From assembly GCA_035602605.1 (NCBI GenBank), contig DATNLZ010000069.1:124001-188000 (forward strand): 64,000 bases of DNA, in the 5' to 3' direction. This DNA comes from DASQHY01 sp035602605 (lineage in GTDB: Bacteria; Acidobacteriota; Terriglobia; Acidiferrales; UBA7541). The position numbers and the translations under genes are program-made. This document shows, piece by piece, positions 34,170-45,616 of the stretch. How positions within the stretch are numbered: position 1 is the stretch's first letter; each line of letters begins with the position of its first letter. Under the pieces are notes generated by a model that was not told where the DNA came from, did not search any database, and worked only from the letters and a program-made list of their open reading frames with translations.

Positions 34170-34790
34170 ATGAAAAACTTCGAAAATCCAGCGCCAAACG
34201 CCACGACGCTCATTCCGATGGTGGTCGAGCAGACCAACCGCGGCGAGCGTGCTTATGACATTTATTCGCGCCTGCTCAAAGAGCACATAATCTTTATCGG
34301 CACGCCGATTGACGATCACGTGGCGAACCTTGCCACGGCTCAGATGCTATTCCTGCAGGCTGAGGATCCGGAAAAAGATATCCAGATTTACATAAATTCT
34401 CCGGGCGGCTCGATCACCGCAGGCATGGCCATCTACGACACGATGCAATTCGTGCGTCCGGACGTTGTAACCACCTGCGTGGGCCAAGCCGCGTCGATCG
34501 CCGCTTTGCTGCTGACTGCTGGCGCCAAGAAAAAGCGTTACGCTCTGCCGAATTCCCGGATACTGATCCATCAGCCGTGGCTCTCGGGCCTTTCCGGGCA
34601 GGCGACCGACATTGACATCCATGCCAAGGAAATTTTGCGGATGCGTACGGTGATCAACAAGCTACTCGCGGATCACAGCGGCCACGACCTGGAAAAAATT
34701 ACGAAAGATGTCGAGCGCGATTTCATCATGTCCGCGCAACAAGCCAAAGAATACGGCTTGATTGACGAAATCATTTACAAGCACCGCTAG
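34170..34790 (+). CDS. clpP: ATP-dependent Clp protease proteolytic subunit
   Basis: Serine peptidase that forms the double-heptamer barrel of the Clp protease. The catalytic triad is visible: Ser109 in CVGQAASIAALLL, His134 in ILIHQP and Asp184 in ERDFIMS. The opening VVEQTNRGERAYDIYSRLL and YINSPGGSITAGMAIYDTM are diagnostic. 206 residues. Forty bases after tig and followed by its unfoldase clpX, so the pair is likely expressed together. Confidence 0.96.
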   Translation: MKNFENPAPNATTLIPMVVEQTNRGERAYDIYSRLLKEHIIFIGTPIDDHVANLATAQMLFLQAEDPEKDIQIYINSPGGSITAGMAIYDTMQFVRPDVVTTCVGQAASIAALLLTAGAKKKRYALPNSRILIHQPWLSGLSGQATDIDIHAKEILRMRTVINKLLADHSGHDLEKITKDVERDFIMSAQQAKEYGLIDEIIYKHR

Positions 34791-34915
34791 GGGATTTCCC
34801 GCGCGTTCCTAAAAGTTAGCAGCAAGGCGAATTCGAAGTGTTGCAAGGGAACATTCGGGCCTAGAATAGGAGCATCTGGCCTCCCAACTCGAGGCCACAT
34901 GAGGCCACTACGCCA

Positions 34916-36166
34916 GTGAGAAAGTTCAATACCGACGAACCCTTGCGCTGCTCCTTCTGCCACAAGACCCAGGAGCAAGTAGAGAAATTGATCAGTTCAC
35001 CGTCCGACTACCCGCGCGCCTATATCTGTAACGAGTGCGTGGGTGTCTGCCAGACGATTCTCGAAGATGAAAAACGCGAACAGGCCAACACCCCGAAGCG
35101 CAGCCTTCCGCGTCCCCCTGAGATCAAGTCGTTCCTGGACGGCTACGTAATCGGGCAGGACCGCACCAAAAAGAAATTGGCCGTGGCCGTTTACAATCAC
35201 TACAAACGTATTTTTTTGAATCGTCAGCCCGGGGAGATCGAGCTGACCAAGTCGAATATACTTTTGATCGGTCCCACCGGCACCGGTAAAACGCTGCTCG
35301 CTCAAACACTGTCACGCATGCTTGACGTGCCGTTTGCTATCGTGGACGCCACGACGCTCACCGAGGCAGGATACGTGGGCGAAGACGTCGAGAACATTAT
35401 TTTGAAGCTGCTCCAGGCCGCCGACGGTGACGTCACGAAGGCGCAGCAAGGCATCATCTATATCGACGAAATCGATAAAATCTCCAAGAAGGACGAAAAT
35501 CCGTCGATCACTCGTGATGTTTCCGGCGAGGGCGTGCAGCAAGCGCTGCTGAAAATTCTCGAAGGCACCGTTGCCAATGTGCCGCCGCAGGGTGGCCGCA
35601 AACATCCCCACCAGGAATTCACCCCGGTGGACACCACCAATATTTTGTTCTTGTGCGGCGGTGCTTTTGTCGGCCTGGAGAAAATTATCGAACGCCGTGT
35701 GGGGCAGAGGTCGCTCGGATTCCACACCGATGTTCAGCCCTCAACCGCTAACCGCCGCAATGTGGAGATGCTCGAGCAAGTTCAGCCCACCGACCTGATC
35801 CGTTACGGCTTGATTCCGGAGTTCGTCGGGCGTCTTCCGGTGGTCGGGGTGATGAACGATCTCGATAAATCCGCGCTCGTGCGCATTCTTACGGAACCCA
35901 AGAATGCGCTCATCAAGCAGTACCAGCGCCTCTTTGAATTTGAAAATGTGCGCCTGCGATTCACCGACGACGCGCTTGAAACCGTCGCCGATCTGGCCTT
36001 ACAGCGCAAAGTGGGCGCTCGCGGCCTACGCATGATCCTGGAAGACTTGATGCTCGAACTGATGTACCACTTGCCGGCCCAGCGCAAGGTACGCGACTTC
36101 TTGGTGAACGCGGAAATGGTCCGCAGCCGCGAGATCAACTGGAGCTTGCTCGAGAAAGCCGGTTAA
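34916..36166 (+). CDS. clpX: ATP-dependent Clp protease ATPase subunit ClpX
   Basis: AAA+ unfoldase that feeds substrates to ClpP. N-terminal zinc domain with CSFC and CNEC pairs (residues ~12-44), Walker A GPTGTGKTLLA, Walker B IIYIDEIDKI, pore-region and ClpP-contact loops in the expected order, and sensor 2 in GARGLRMILEDLML. 416 residues, normal. GTG start at 34916. Follows clpP after 125 bases and precedes lon after 33. Confidence 0.96.
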   Translation: MRKFNTDEPLRCSFCHKTQEQVEKLISSPSDYPRAYICNECVGVCQTILEDEKREQANTPKRSLPRPPEIKSFLDGYVIGQDRTKKKLAVAVYNHYKRIFLNRQPGEIELTKSNILLIGPTGTGKTLLAQTLSRMLDVPFAIVDATTLTEAGYVGEDVENIILKLLQAADGDVTKAQQGIIYIDEIDKISKKDENPSITRDVSGEGVQQALLKILEGTVANVPPQGGRKHPHQEFTPVDTTNILFLCGGAFVGLEKIIERRVGQRSLGFHTDVQPSTANRRNVEMLEQVQPTDLIRYGLIPEFVGRLPVVGVMNDLDKSALVRILTEPKNALIKQYQRLFEFENVRLRFTDDALETVADLALQRKVGARGLRMILEDLMLELMYHLPAQRKVRDFLVNAEMVRSREINWSLLEKAG

Positions 36167-36199
36167 CCCGGGCATCTGGCACGAAAACTCAGGGGGAAA

Positions 36200-38605
36200 A
36201 TGTTTACTCGCGATAAAGTAGAACTCAAGCGCGTACCGATGATGCCGGTGCGCGATATGGTCATTTTCCCGCAGCAGATGACGCCGTTTATCGTCGGCCG
36301 TGAGGCCTCGGTGCGCGCTCTCGAAGAAGCGCTGGCCGGCGAAAAGAAAATTTTCCTGGCCACTCAGCACGACGCTTCGGTGGATGATCCCAAGCCCGAA
36401 GAGATTTACACCGTGGGCACTCTCGCCAATATCGTCCAGAGTGTCAAACTTCCGGACGGCAACATCAAGGTGTTGGTCGAGGGTGCCGAGCGAGCTAAGG
36501 TTGTTCAGGTGGTGACCGAGGAAGGCTTTTTCCGCGCCACCCTCCGCGTCATTCCCTCGCGCGTTGAGACCACACCGCAGGTCGAGCAATCCGTTACCAA
36601 GGTCACCAGCCTCTACGAGCAGTACGTAAAACTCTCGCAAAGCTTGAATTATGACACCATGATTGCCGCGGCGCGGGTTGATGATCCCGGCAAGCTCGCT
36701 GACACGATTGCTGCAAACCTGCAGATTCCTGTCGAAGATAAGCAGGAATTGCTCGAGAATTTTGATCCTATCGAGCGCTTGAATCGCGTCTCAGAAATTC
36801 TCGAGATCGAGCTCGAGAAACTGAATGTCGACCGCAACATCAACACTCGCGTCAAGCGCCAGATGGAACGCGCCCAGAAAGAGTATTACCTTAACGAAAA
36901 GATGAAGGCCATTCAGAAAGAGCTTGGCCGCGGCGAGAAAAGCGAAACCGACGAGCTGAAAAAGAAGATTGACGCCGCGGGGATGTCCAAAGAAGTCCAT
37001 GAGAAGGCCATCCAGGAGCTGAAACGCCTGGAAATGATGCCGCCGATGTCCGCTGAATCCACGGTCAGCCGGAATTATCTCGACTGGTTGTTGGCAGTGC
37101 CCTGGAAAAAGAAATCTAAAGAAATCCGTAATATTGCCTTGGCCGAAAAAATTCTCGAGGAAGATCATTATGGACTCGAGAAAATCAAAGAGCGTATCTT
37201 GGAGTATCTTGCCGTCCGGCAGTTGGTGAAAAACCCCAAAGGCTCCATACTGTGCTTCGTCGGGCCACCGGGCGTGGGCAAAACGTCGCTAGCTACGTCC
37301 ATCGGCCGCGCCACTGGGCGCAAGTTCGTGCGCGTCTCGCTTGGCGGGGTGCGCGACGAAGCCGAGATTCGTGGTCACCGCCGCACGTATATCGGGGCCT
37401 TGCCTGGCCAGATCATTCAGATGATGAAAAAGGCGGGTACGGTCAATCCTATCTTTGTGCTGGATGAAGTCGACAAGATGTCCGTGGATTTCCGCGGTGA
37501 TCCTTCCGCGGCGCTCATGGAAGTGCTCGATCCCGAGCTCAATCACGCCTTCACCGATCATTACCTGGACGTGGAATACGATCTCTCAAAAGTGATGTTC
37601 GTTTGTACGGCTAACGTTCTGCACACGATTCCGCAGCCGCTGCAGGATCGCATGGAAGTTTTGCGCCTCCCTGGCTACACGGAGAACGAGAAGCTGCAGA
37701 TCGCCAAGCGCTTTTTGGTCCGCAAGGCCATCGAGGCCGTGGGAATTACCGCTAACAATCTGGCTTTCACCGATGAGGGGCTGCGGCACATCATCCGGCA
37801 CTTCACCTACGAGGCCGGTGTGCGCAATCTCGAACGCGAGATATCCAACATTTGCCGCAAGATTGCGCGTCGCGTGGTCAAAGACGGAAAAGGCGTTAAC
37901 AGTGAAATCAGCCCGGTCAATGTCGGGGACTTCCTGGGCGTCTTGAAGCATCGCGAAATCTGGGCGGAAAAACATAACGAAATCGGGTTCGCGACCGGTC
38001 TGGCATGGACCGAGGTCGGCGGCCAAGTGTTGGCCGCTGAATCTACACTGATGGAAGGCAAGGGGCGCCTGACGCTTACCGGTAAGCTTGGCGACGTCAT
38101 GCAAGAATCTGCGCAAGCGGCCATGAGTTATATACGCTCGCGCACTGCCAATTTCGGCCTGCCCAGAGACTTCTACCGGCACCTCGATATCCATGTGCAT
38201 GTCCCGGAAGGTGCGATTCCGAAAGACGGTCCCTCCGCGGGCATTACCATCGCCACTTCCATCGTCAGCGCATTGACGCGCACACCGGTGCGCTGCGAAG
38301 TAGCAATGACCGGAGAAATCACCCTCCGCGGGAAAGTGCTGCCCATCGGCGGCGTGAAAGAAAAGTTGCTTGCCGCCCACCGCATGGGACTGCGCACCGT
38401 CATTCTCCCCAAGGAGAACGAAAAGGACCTAGCTGAAATTCCTGCGGAAGTCCAAGCAAATCTTGCGATTCAATTTGTGGAAACGATGGATGATGTTTTG
38501 AAGATCGCTTTGGAGACCCCGCTTCCCCCGCCCGCGCTTGCGCCGGTTCCGGAGGTTGCCGCCAAGTTTGCCGATGTCGAGAAGGACACGGAATTGACCA
38601 ACTGA
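36200..38605 (+). CDS. lon: ATP-dependent Lon protease
   Basis: Cytosolic AAA+ serine-lysine protease that degrades misfolded and regulatory proteins. N-terminal LON domain (PMMPVRDMVIFPQQMTPFIV), coiled-coil middle, Walker A GPPGVGKTSLA, Walker B PIFVLDEVDKM, and the protease domain with catalytic Ser679 in PKDGPSAGIT and the Lys in the LPIGGVKEKLLAA region. 801 residues. ATG 36200 preceded by AGGGGG. Third member of the proteolysis cluster. Confidence 0.96.
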   Translation: MFTRDKVELKRVPMMPVRDMVIFPQQMTPFIVGREASVRALEEALAGEKKIFLATQHDASVDDPKPEEIYTVGTLANIVQSVKLPDGNIKVLVEGAERAKVVQVVTEEGFFRATLRVIPSRVETTPQVEQSVTKVTSLYEQYVKLSQSLNYDTMIAAARVDDPGKLADTIAANLQIPVEDKQELLENFDPIERLNRVSEILEIELEKLNVDRNINTRVKRQMERAQKEYYLNEKMKAIQKELGRGEKSETDELKKKIDAAGMSKEVHEKAIQELKRLEMMPPMSAESTVSRNYLDWLLAVPWKKKSKEIRNIALAEKILEEDHYGLEKIKERILEYLAVRQLVKNPKGSILCFVGPPGVGKTSLATSIGRATGRKFVRVSLGGVRDEAEIRGHRRTYIGALPGQIIQMMKKAGTVNPIFVLDEVDKMSVDFRGDPSAALMEVLDPELNHAFTDHYLDVEYDLSKVMFVCTANVLHTIPQPLQDRMEVLRLPGYTENEKLQIAKRFLVRKAIEAVGITANNLAFTDEGLRHIIRHFTYEAGVRNLEREISNICRKIARRVVKDGKGVNSEISPVNVGDFLGVLKHREIWAEKHNEIGFATGLAWTEVGGQVLAAESTLMEGKGRLTLTGKLGDVMQESAQAAMSYIRSRTANFGLPRDFYRHLDIHVHVPEGAIPKDGPSAGITIATSIVSALTRTPVRCEVAMTGEITLRGKVLPIGGVKEKLLAAHRMGLRTVILPKENEKDLAEIPAEVQANLAIQFVETMDDVLKIALETPLPPPALAPVPEVAAKFADVEKDTELTN

Positions 38606-38789
38606 GGGTAGTAATCCCCGCCGGCCTCATTCATTTCCCTCGATGCTTATGGACGAGGCCGTCGCAGTTAGTTTATTGACCCGGCAACAATTCATGCGGA
38701 GCGGCTGTGCAAACAGCCCGCTGCGCGTTGAATGCATCCAACATCCCCGGCCTGAAGTTTCGGGCCAACTCAAGGAAAGAAAAAAACTG

Positions 38790-40049
<1,260 letters not shown>

Positions 40050-40077
40050 CTCACAAAATTCCGCGTCTGAATTTAAA

Positions 40078-41970
40078 TTAGTTACTTTCGTATCTGGCCG
40101 GCTTCGGGAGCTTTTGCTTGGCATGCTGTTGCGCCAGCAGCGCTTTCATACGCTCGTCCAGCGCGCCGAGTGGTACAGCACCTTGGGCCAGCACGGCATC
40201 GTGAAACGCCCGAATCTTGAAGCGCTCCCCGAGCTCGCGCTCCGCCTGCGTGCGCAGCTCGCGAATCTTGAGCTGGCCGATCTTGTATGCTAACGCCTGG
40301 CCGGGCCAAACAATGTAGCGGTCCACTTCCACGACAATGTCCTGGTCGGTCTTGCCTGTATTTTCTCGGAAGAATTGGATGGCTTTCTCGCGGCTCCAAC
40401 CCATCGCATGCATTCCCGTGTCCACAACGAGCCGCACCGCTCGCCACATTTCGTAGGTGAGCTGGCCGAACTTCGCATAGGGGTCAGAGTAAAAACCCAT
40501 TTCCGGGCCAAGGCTCTCCGCGTAAAGCGCCCAGCCCTCCACAAAGGCCGAATATCCGATGTGCTTCCGGAACTCCGGCACATTCTCAATTTCCTGCGCC
40601 AGCGAAATTTGCACATGATGTCCTGGAACAGACTCGTGCAGAGTGAGCGCTTCCATCTCCCACTTGGGTCGCGCCTGCAAATTGTATGTGTTCACAAAAT
40701 AGTGTCCTGGGCGTCCCGCCTCCGGTGAACCCTGTTCGTAGTAAGCCGTCGTTTGAGAAGGGGCTTTGAAGGCTGGGATTTCGACAACGCCGTAGGTTAG
40801 CCGGGGCAATTTGCCGAACAGGTGCGCAAGCTCTGGGTCAGCGCGTTTGGCAATCACGCGGTAGGCATTCACCAGGGCTTCGGGAGTTTCAAAATAAAAG
40901 CGCGCATCGCTGCGCAGAAACTTTGTGAAGTCCGCAAAGGTACCCACAAATCCGGTTGAGGCGATAACCCTGTCCATCTCCGCTCGGATGCGTTTCACCT
41001 CGGCCAACCCGGTTTCGTGAATCTGCTTCGGCGTCAAATTCGTTGTTGTGTGCCAGCGAACGCGATAGGCGTACGCTGCGGGGCCGTCCGGCAGCGAACT
41101 AGCCGCGATGCTCTCACGGCACCTGGGAATATATTTTTGTACAAGGTAATCGCGCAATTTGCGGAACGCCGGTACGATGGCCTCGCTGTATGCGCGCCTC
41201 GCCTCTTGGGTCAGGCGCTCATGCTCGGCCTGCGCGAGCGACACCGGCATCTCCTGAAAGGAACGCAGCAGCGGGCTCTGCAATGGGTCGTCAGGAATCA
41301 AGCCGTCGATCTGTTTCGGAACATCGCGAAGCGTGATGCGCGCCGGTGTCATCCCCACCTTTAAGCCTTGGTCGAGCAGCACGATGTTTTTCTCGACGAG
41401 TACCGGCAATGTCTCGAGGCGCGCCACAATATTCTCGAAGTCCTGGACCGTCGCGTGCGGCATGACCGCAACGGTGCTGGCCGCACCTTGCTGGACGCCT
41501 TCGATCTGATTGATGGGCATTGCCAGGTTTTGCGGCACAACTTGTCGGAAGGGCTGCGGATCGTCGAAATACTTCTCGCCTTCCTCGGCCGTCTCAAGCA
41601 ATTCTTTGTACAGATCGAAATTCAGCCGTTCCTCCCCGGGCAGCTTTGCGCGATCGAACGTGCGCAACCGAGCCAAGCTATCGCGCAAATGTTTCTTCCG
41701 TCGCGCAATGCCCTCAGCGGATTCGTCGGTCCAGCGCCTATCCTGCCCGGGAAAGCCCCCGTGGGTGGCCATTTCTGGGTAATCGGCCATCCACTGCTTC
41801 CAGTCGTCAGCCAAATAGTTTCGAAAGGTTTTCATTTCCGTCGAACTCATTTTTGAGACACTCATCGGTGATGTGCTTGCCTGAGGTTTCGCGGCTTGCG
41901 CCAATCCAAGAGGAAAAGCGGCCATCGCAAGCCAGCCGAAAACACCCAGACACGAAACAACAACACGCAT
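40078..41970 (-). CDS. Secreted DUF885 family protein (putative metallopeptidase)
   Basis: 630-residue DUF885 protein, a family proposed to contain zinc-dependent peptidases. An N-terminal signal peptide (MRVVVSCLGVFGWLAMAAFP) predicts export. The conserved motif LTLHESVPGHHVQISLAQE supplies the HExxxxHH-like metal site, and AFVEGWALYAESLG follows, as in the family. ATG 41970 preceded by AGGAG. Starts eight bases after the stop of cmk, so it is the tail of that minus-strand unit. Substrate unknown. Confidence 0.85.
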   Translation of the reverse strand: MRVVVSCLGVFGWLAMAAFPLGLAQAAKPQASTSPMSVSKMSSTEMKTFRNYLADDWKQWMADYPEMATHGGFPGQDRRWTDESAEGIARRKKHLRDSLARLRTFDRAKLPGEERLNFDLYKELLETAEEGEKYFDDPQPFRQVVPQNLAMPINQIEGVQQGAASTVAVMPHATVQDFENIVARLETLPVLVEKNIVLLDQGLKVGMTPARITLRDVPKQIDGLIPDDPLQSPLLRSFQEMPVSLAQAEHERLTQEARRAYSEAIVPAFRKLRDYLVQKYIPRCRESIAASSLPDGPAAYAYRVRWHTTTNLTPKQIHETGLAEVKRIRAEMDRVIASTGFVGTFADFTKFLRSDARFYFETPEALVNAYRVIAKRADPELAHLFGKLPRLTYGVVEIPAFKAPSQTTAYYEQGSPEAGRPGHYFVNTYNLQARPKWEMEALTLHESVPGHHVQISLAQEIENVPEFRKHIGYSAFVEGWALYAESLGPEMGFYSDPYAKFGQLTYEMWRAVRLVVDTGMHAMGWSREKAIQFFRENTGKTDQDIVVEVDRYIVWPGQALAYKIGQLKIRELRTQAERELGERFKIRAFHDAVLAQGAVPLGALDERMKALLAQQHAKQKLPKPARYESN

Positions 41971-41978
41971 CAACACTC

Positions 41979-42716
41979 CTATGATTTTGGACCCGATGCG
42001 GAGCTCGTTTTCCGGGAGCTTTCTTTCTCGTGCTCGCGAAAGAGCAAGACAATCAGCCGCGCGGTTTCTTCAATGTCCATCGACGTGTTGTCCACAACCA
42101 CTGCATCTGCAGCACGAACCAGCGGCGAAACCTCACGCTCGCGGTCGCGTTTGTCGCGTTCCCGCAACTCCCGCTGCACGTCTTCGAGCGTTAGGCCGTC
42201 TTCTTTCTCCTGGTGCTGGCGCCAGCGCCGCTCGGCGCGAACGTCCGGCGATGCATCCAAAAAAATCTTTAGTTCCGCATGGGGGAACACAACCGTTCCA
42301 ATATCGCGCCCTTCCATTACGACGCCGCCGTTGCGTCCCGCTCGCTGCTGCTCAGCAACGAGTACCTGCCGCACTCCAGCCACAACTGCAAGTTTTGAGG
42401 CTGCCTGTGAAACCGCCGCGCTTCGGATCAGCTGCGTAACATCATGGCCATCTACGCGCACGAGGATTCCCCGCGAGCCGCTCTGCCCGGGCGCAGCGTT
42501 GGTCGCTTCGAGATCAACTCTGGTTTCGCGCGCCAGCTCCATGAGCGCTCCTTCCGACTCATGCGGCACTCCGCGCTCGAGAGCCTTCCAGGCCAGGGCG
42601 CGATACATAGCGCCGCTATCGAGATAAACATAGCCCAGCAAATCAGCTACGCGTCGAGCCACGCTGCTTTTGCCAGACCCGACCGGGCCATCAATCGCGA
42701 TAATAAAGTTTCGCAT
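41979..42716 (-). CDS. cmk: Cytidylate kinase
   Basis: Phosphorylates CMP and dCMP to the diphosphates for nucleic-acid synthesis. Clear P-loop FIIAIDGPVGSGKSSVARRV, followed by LLGYVYLDSGAMYRALAW and the conserved GRDIGTVVFPHAELKIFLDA. 245 residues; the C-terminus has a Ser/Lys-rich extension. ATG 42716. Lies between fabI and the DUF885 gene on the same strand with short gaps. Confidence 0.95.
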   Translation of the reverse strand: MRNFIIAIDGPVGSGKSSVARRVADLLGYVYLDSGAMYRALAWKALERGVPHESEGALMELARETRVDLEATNAAPGQSGSRGILVRVDGHDVTQLIRSAAVSQAASKLAVVAGVRQVLVAEQQRAGRNGGVVMEGRDIGTVVFPHAELKIFLDASPDVRAERRWRQHQEKEDGLTLEDVQRELRERDKRDREREVSPLVRAADAVVVDNTSMDIEETARLIVLLFREHEKESSRKTSSASGPKS

Positions 42717-42793
42717 TTAGGAAAATGCGCCGAAGGCCGGCGCTGGCGGCACTCAAAACTCATCAAATCAAATACCAATCTAAGCCCATCGAA

Positions 42794-43564
42794 TCAGAAG
42801 CCCATAATGTTGTAGCCGCAATCGACGTATAGCACTTCGCCGGTGATTGCTGCGCCAGCATCCGACGCCAAAAACGCCGCAGTTGCGCCAACCTCGTTCA
42901 CATCCACATTACGCTTCAGCGGCGCCCTCTCAGCATGCGCCTTGAGCATGTCTGCGAAGCCCGCAATACCGCGCGAAGCCAACGTCTTGATCGGACCAGC
43001 CGAAATCGCATTCACTCGAATCCCCCGTGGCCCGAGATCATGCGCGAGATAGCGCACCGTAGCCTCCAGTGCCGCCTTGGCCACTCCCATCACGTTGTAG
43101 TGCGGTACAACTCGTGTCGAGCCATAGTAAGTCAGCGTCAGGATGCTTCCTCCCGCGGTCATCAGCGGCGCCGCCGCGCGGGACACCGCGATCAATGAAT
43201 ACACACTGACGTCATGCGCGATTCTGAATCCTTCTCGCGACGTATTCACGAACTCGCCTTTGAGCTCCTCGCTTGGTGCAAACGCGACGGCATGCACCAG
43301 CGCTTGAATCGTCTGGTAACGCATCTTGAGCGTCTCAAAAAGTTGCGCAATTTCTTCATCGCGCGCCACATCACACTGAAAAGCCTCCGCCCCGGAGAGC
43401 TCCCCAATTAAATCTTTCGCTTCGAGCGCCAGCCGCTCGTTCTGGTAGGTAATCGCCAGCCGCCAGCCGGCCGCGTGGAGTTGTTGCGCAATCGCCCAAG
43501 CGATACTTCGCTTATTCGCGACGCCAAAAACCACCGCTGTCCGCAACTCATTCGATCCCGGCAT
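42794..43564 (-). CDS. fabI: Enoyl-[acyl-carrier-protein] reductase FabI
   Basis: NADH-dependent reductase completing each round of fatty acid elongation. Short-chain dehydrogenase fold with the FabI-type nucleotide motif VFGVANKRSIAWAIAQQL. The catalytic YxxxxxxK is HYNVMGVAKAALE, and the C-terminal half has GPRGIRVNAISAGPIKTLAS. 256 residues, ATG 43564 after GGAAGGA. Fits FabI, the triclosan-sensitive class, by motif. Between mutL and cmk on the minus strand. Confidence 0.95.
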   Translation of the reverse strand: MPGSNELRTAVVFGVANKRSIAWAIAQQLHAAGWRLAITYQNERLALEAKDLIGELSGAEAFQCDVARDEEIAQLFETLKMRYQTIQALVHAVAFAPSEELKGEFVNTSREGFRIAHDVSVYSLIAVSRAAAPLMTAGGSILTLTYYGSTRVVPHYNVMGVAKAALEATVRYLAHDLGPRGIRVNAISAGPIKTLASRGIAGFADMLKAHAERAPLKRNVDVNEVGATAAFLASDAGAAITGEVLYVDCGYNIMGF

Positions 43565-43591
43565 GCACCATCCTTCCGCGAGGAATCGCTC

Positions 43592-45616
43592 TCAAATTCT
43601 TTTAAACGCTTTCTCGATCTCCCGCACCGAATACCGTAGCACCACCGGACGCCCATGCGGGCAACTCATCGGGCAATCGGTGCGCGCCAATTGACCAAGC
43701 AGCCATTCCATCTTGGTGTGATCGAGCGGCATATTCACCTTGATTGCCGCGTGGCATGCCGTGGACGCCGCAATCTTGGCTTGCAGCGTCTCGATTGAAA
43801 TCGCCGCCGATTCGCGCTCGATCCCATCCAGTATTTCCGTCAGCAGCTTTTCAGCATCGGCGCTCGCGATTCCTGCCGGAGCTGCTTGAATGGCCACGCT
43901 GCGCGGCCCCATGGGATCAACCTCAAATCCGTTTTCGCTGAGTTCTTCCACGATTCGCTCGAAAATCACGACTTGTCGAGGCGCCAGCTCAACCACAATA
44001 GGCATCAGCAGGCGCTGGCGTTCTACTCGTCCGATTCGCCGCGCCATCAAGTGTTGTTCGAAGAGCACCCGTTCGTGAGCCACGTGCTGGTCAATAATCC
44101 ACAATCCCTCGCCGTTTACGGCAACAATGAAACTGGAATTCACCTGGCCGAGCGGCTTCAGATCGCCAATCCCCGTTGCGCTTGGCAAAGCAGCCGCAGA
44201 TTCCAGGCCGCGCTCGTTGGCCCCGCGAAATGCCTCGGCAATCTTCTCTGCATTGATTGGACCGCTAGGCGCACCGGCCTGCGTATTCCCAATTGCCGCA
44301 CCAATCGTTCCGCCAATCGCAGCACCGCTGGCAAACGCGAAGCGCTGTGCTTCCGGCCTCAGCGCAGCAGCAGTCAAGTCGAATCCGCCATCCGATCCAG
44401 GTGCAGCCTCACCGATCGTCATCCCTGGAGCAATCACCGCGCGCGTCGGTGCAACACTCTCCGCACCAGCGATCGCAGCGTGCGCGGATAGGTTTTCGCC
44501 TAACACCGCGTTGGCAACAGGCATCTCCTTCCATGCGCCTGCACCCCGCAATCCGGGAAAACTCGGGATCGGACGGGCCTGCGTCAACGCTTGCCGTATC
44601 GCATCGCGCGTAAAGTCGTGCACAAACTGCGGATGCCTGAAGCGCACTTCAATCTTGGCGGGATGAACGTTGACGTCCACCTCCTCGTAGGGAATCTCCA
44701 GAAACAGCAGCACCGCCGGAAAAACATTGGGCGGCATGATATTGCGATATGCCTCGTGAATGGCATGCAGAATCAGCCGGTCACGCACCAGCCGCTTATT
44801 GACAAAAATATAAATCCCGTTGCGATTAGGACGTTGCGCCTCCGGCCGCGACGCAAATCCCTTCACCGCGAGCGTGGCCTGCCGATCGTCGGTGGGCAAC
44901 TCCGCCTCAGTGATCGCCGATCGCACCGCCGTGCTCGCTGCGGGAATCTCGAGAAATTCCTCGAGCGCCTGCCGCCCAAAAATCTGATACACGCGCGAGG
45001 CCAAGTCCGCCACCGGTGTCGCATGAACAATTTCCTGCGTAGGAGTTTTCAGTACGAAATGTCTATCCGGATTCGCCAGCGCATAGTGGGTCACGAGCGA
45101 TGCGATATGTCCGAGCTCAGTCGTGTCGGACTTCAAAAACTTTCGTCGCGCCGGCATGCAATAGAAAAGATCCGCCACGCTCACGGTCGTTCCCGTAGGC
45201 AGCCCTGCCGGTTTTACTCCAACTAATTTCCCACCTGCAAATTCCACTCGCGTGCCTTGCGCCTCTTCTTCCGCGCGCGTCTCGAGCAGCAACCGCGCCA
45301 CCGCCGCAAGTGACGGTAGCGCCTCTCCGCGAAATCCCAGCGTGGCAATCGACAGCAAATCATCGGCCTTACGCAGCTTACTCGTCGCATGCCGCTCAAA
45401 TGCCAGCAGCGCGTCGTCATGCATCATCCCGTGACCATCGTCGATCACGCGAATCATTCGCTTTCCACCGGCCTCGGCCTCGATCTGTACCGAGCGCGCT
45501 CCGGCATCGAGCGAATTCTCGAGCAGCTCTTTCACCACCGACGCGGGCCTCTCCACGACTTCGCCCGCGGCAATCTTATTCGCCACCACTTCCGGCAATA
45601 TGCGTATCCGGCTCAT
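43592..45616 (-). CDS. mutL: DNA mismatch repair protein MutL
   Basis: Mismatch repair ATPase of 674 residues. GHKL ATPase motifs: VKELLENSLDAGA, IRVIDDGHGM and TLGFRGEALPS, followed by the transducer domain. A ~130-residue Ala/Gly-rich linker (about 340-470) joins the dimerisation domain. That domain retains the endonuclease metal motif DQHVAHERVLFE and the conserved CPHGRP near the end, so it should be a nicking-type MutL as in organisms without MutH. Its ATG overlaps the aspS stop by four bases (ATGA), implying coupling. Confidence 0.95.
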   Translation of the reverse strand: MSRIRILPEVVANKIAAGEVVERPASVVKELLENSLDAGARSVQIEAEAGGKRMIRVIDDGHGMMHDDALLAFERHATSKLRKADDLLSIATLGFRGEALPSLAAVARLLLETRAEEEAQGTRVEFAGGKLVGVKPAGLPTGTTVSVADLFYCMPARRKFLKSDTTELGHIASLVTHYALANPDRHFVLKTPTQEIVHATPVADLASRVYQIFGRQALEEFLEIPAASTAVRSAITEAELPTDDRQATLAVKGFASRPEAQRPNRNGIYIFVNKRLVRDRLILHAIHEAYRNIMPPNVFPAVLLFLEIPYEEVDVNVHPAKIEVRFRHPQFVHDFTRDAIRQALTQARPIPSFPGLRGAGAWKEMPVANAVLGENLSAHAAIAGAESVAPTRAVIAPGMTIGEAAPGSDGGFDLTAAALRPEAQRFAFASGAAIGGTIGAAIGNTQAGAPSGPINAEKIAEAFRGANERGLESAAALPSATGIGDLKPLGQVNSSFIVAVNGEGLWIIDQHVAHERVLFEQHLMARRIGRVERQRLLMPIVVELAPRQVVIFERIVEELSENGFEVDPMGPRSVAIQAAPAGIASADAEKLLTEILDGIERESAAISIETLQAKIAASTACHAAIKVNMPLDHTKMEWLLGQLARTDCPMSCPHGRPVVLRYSVREIEKAFKRI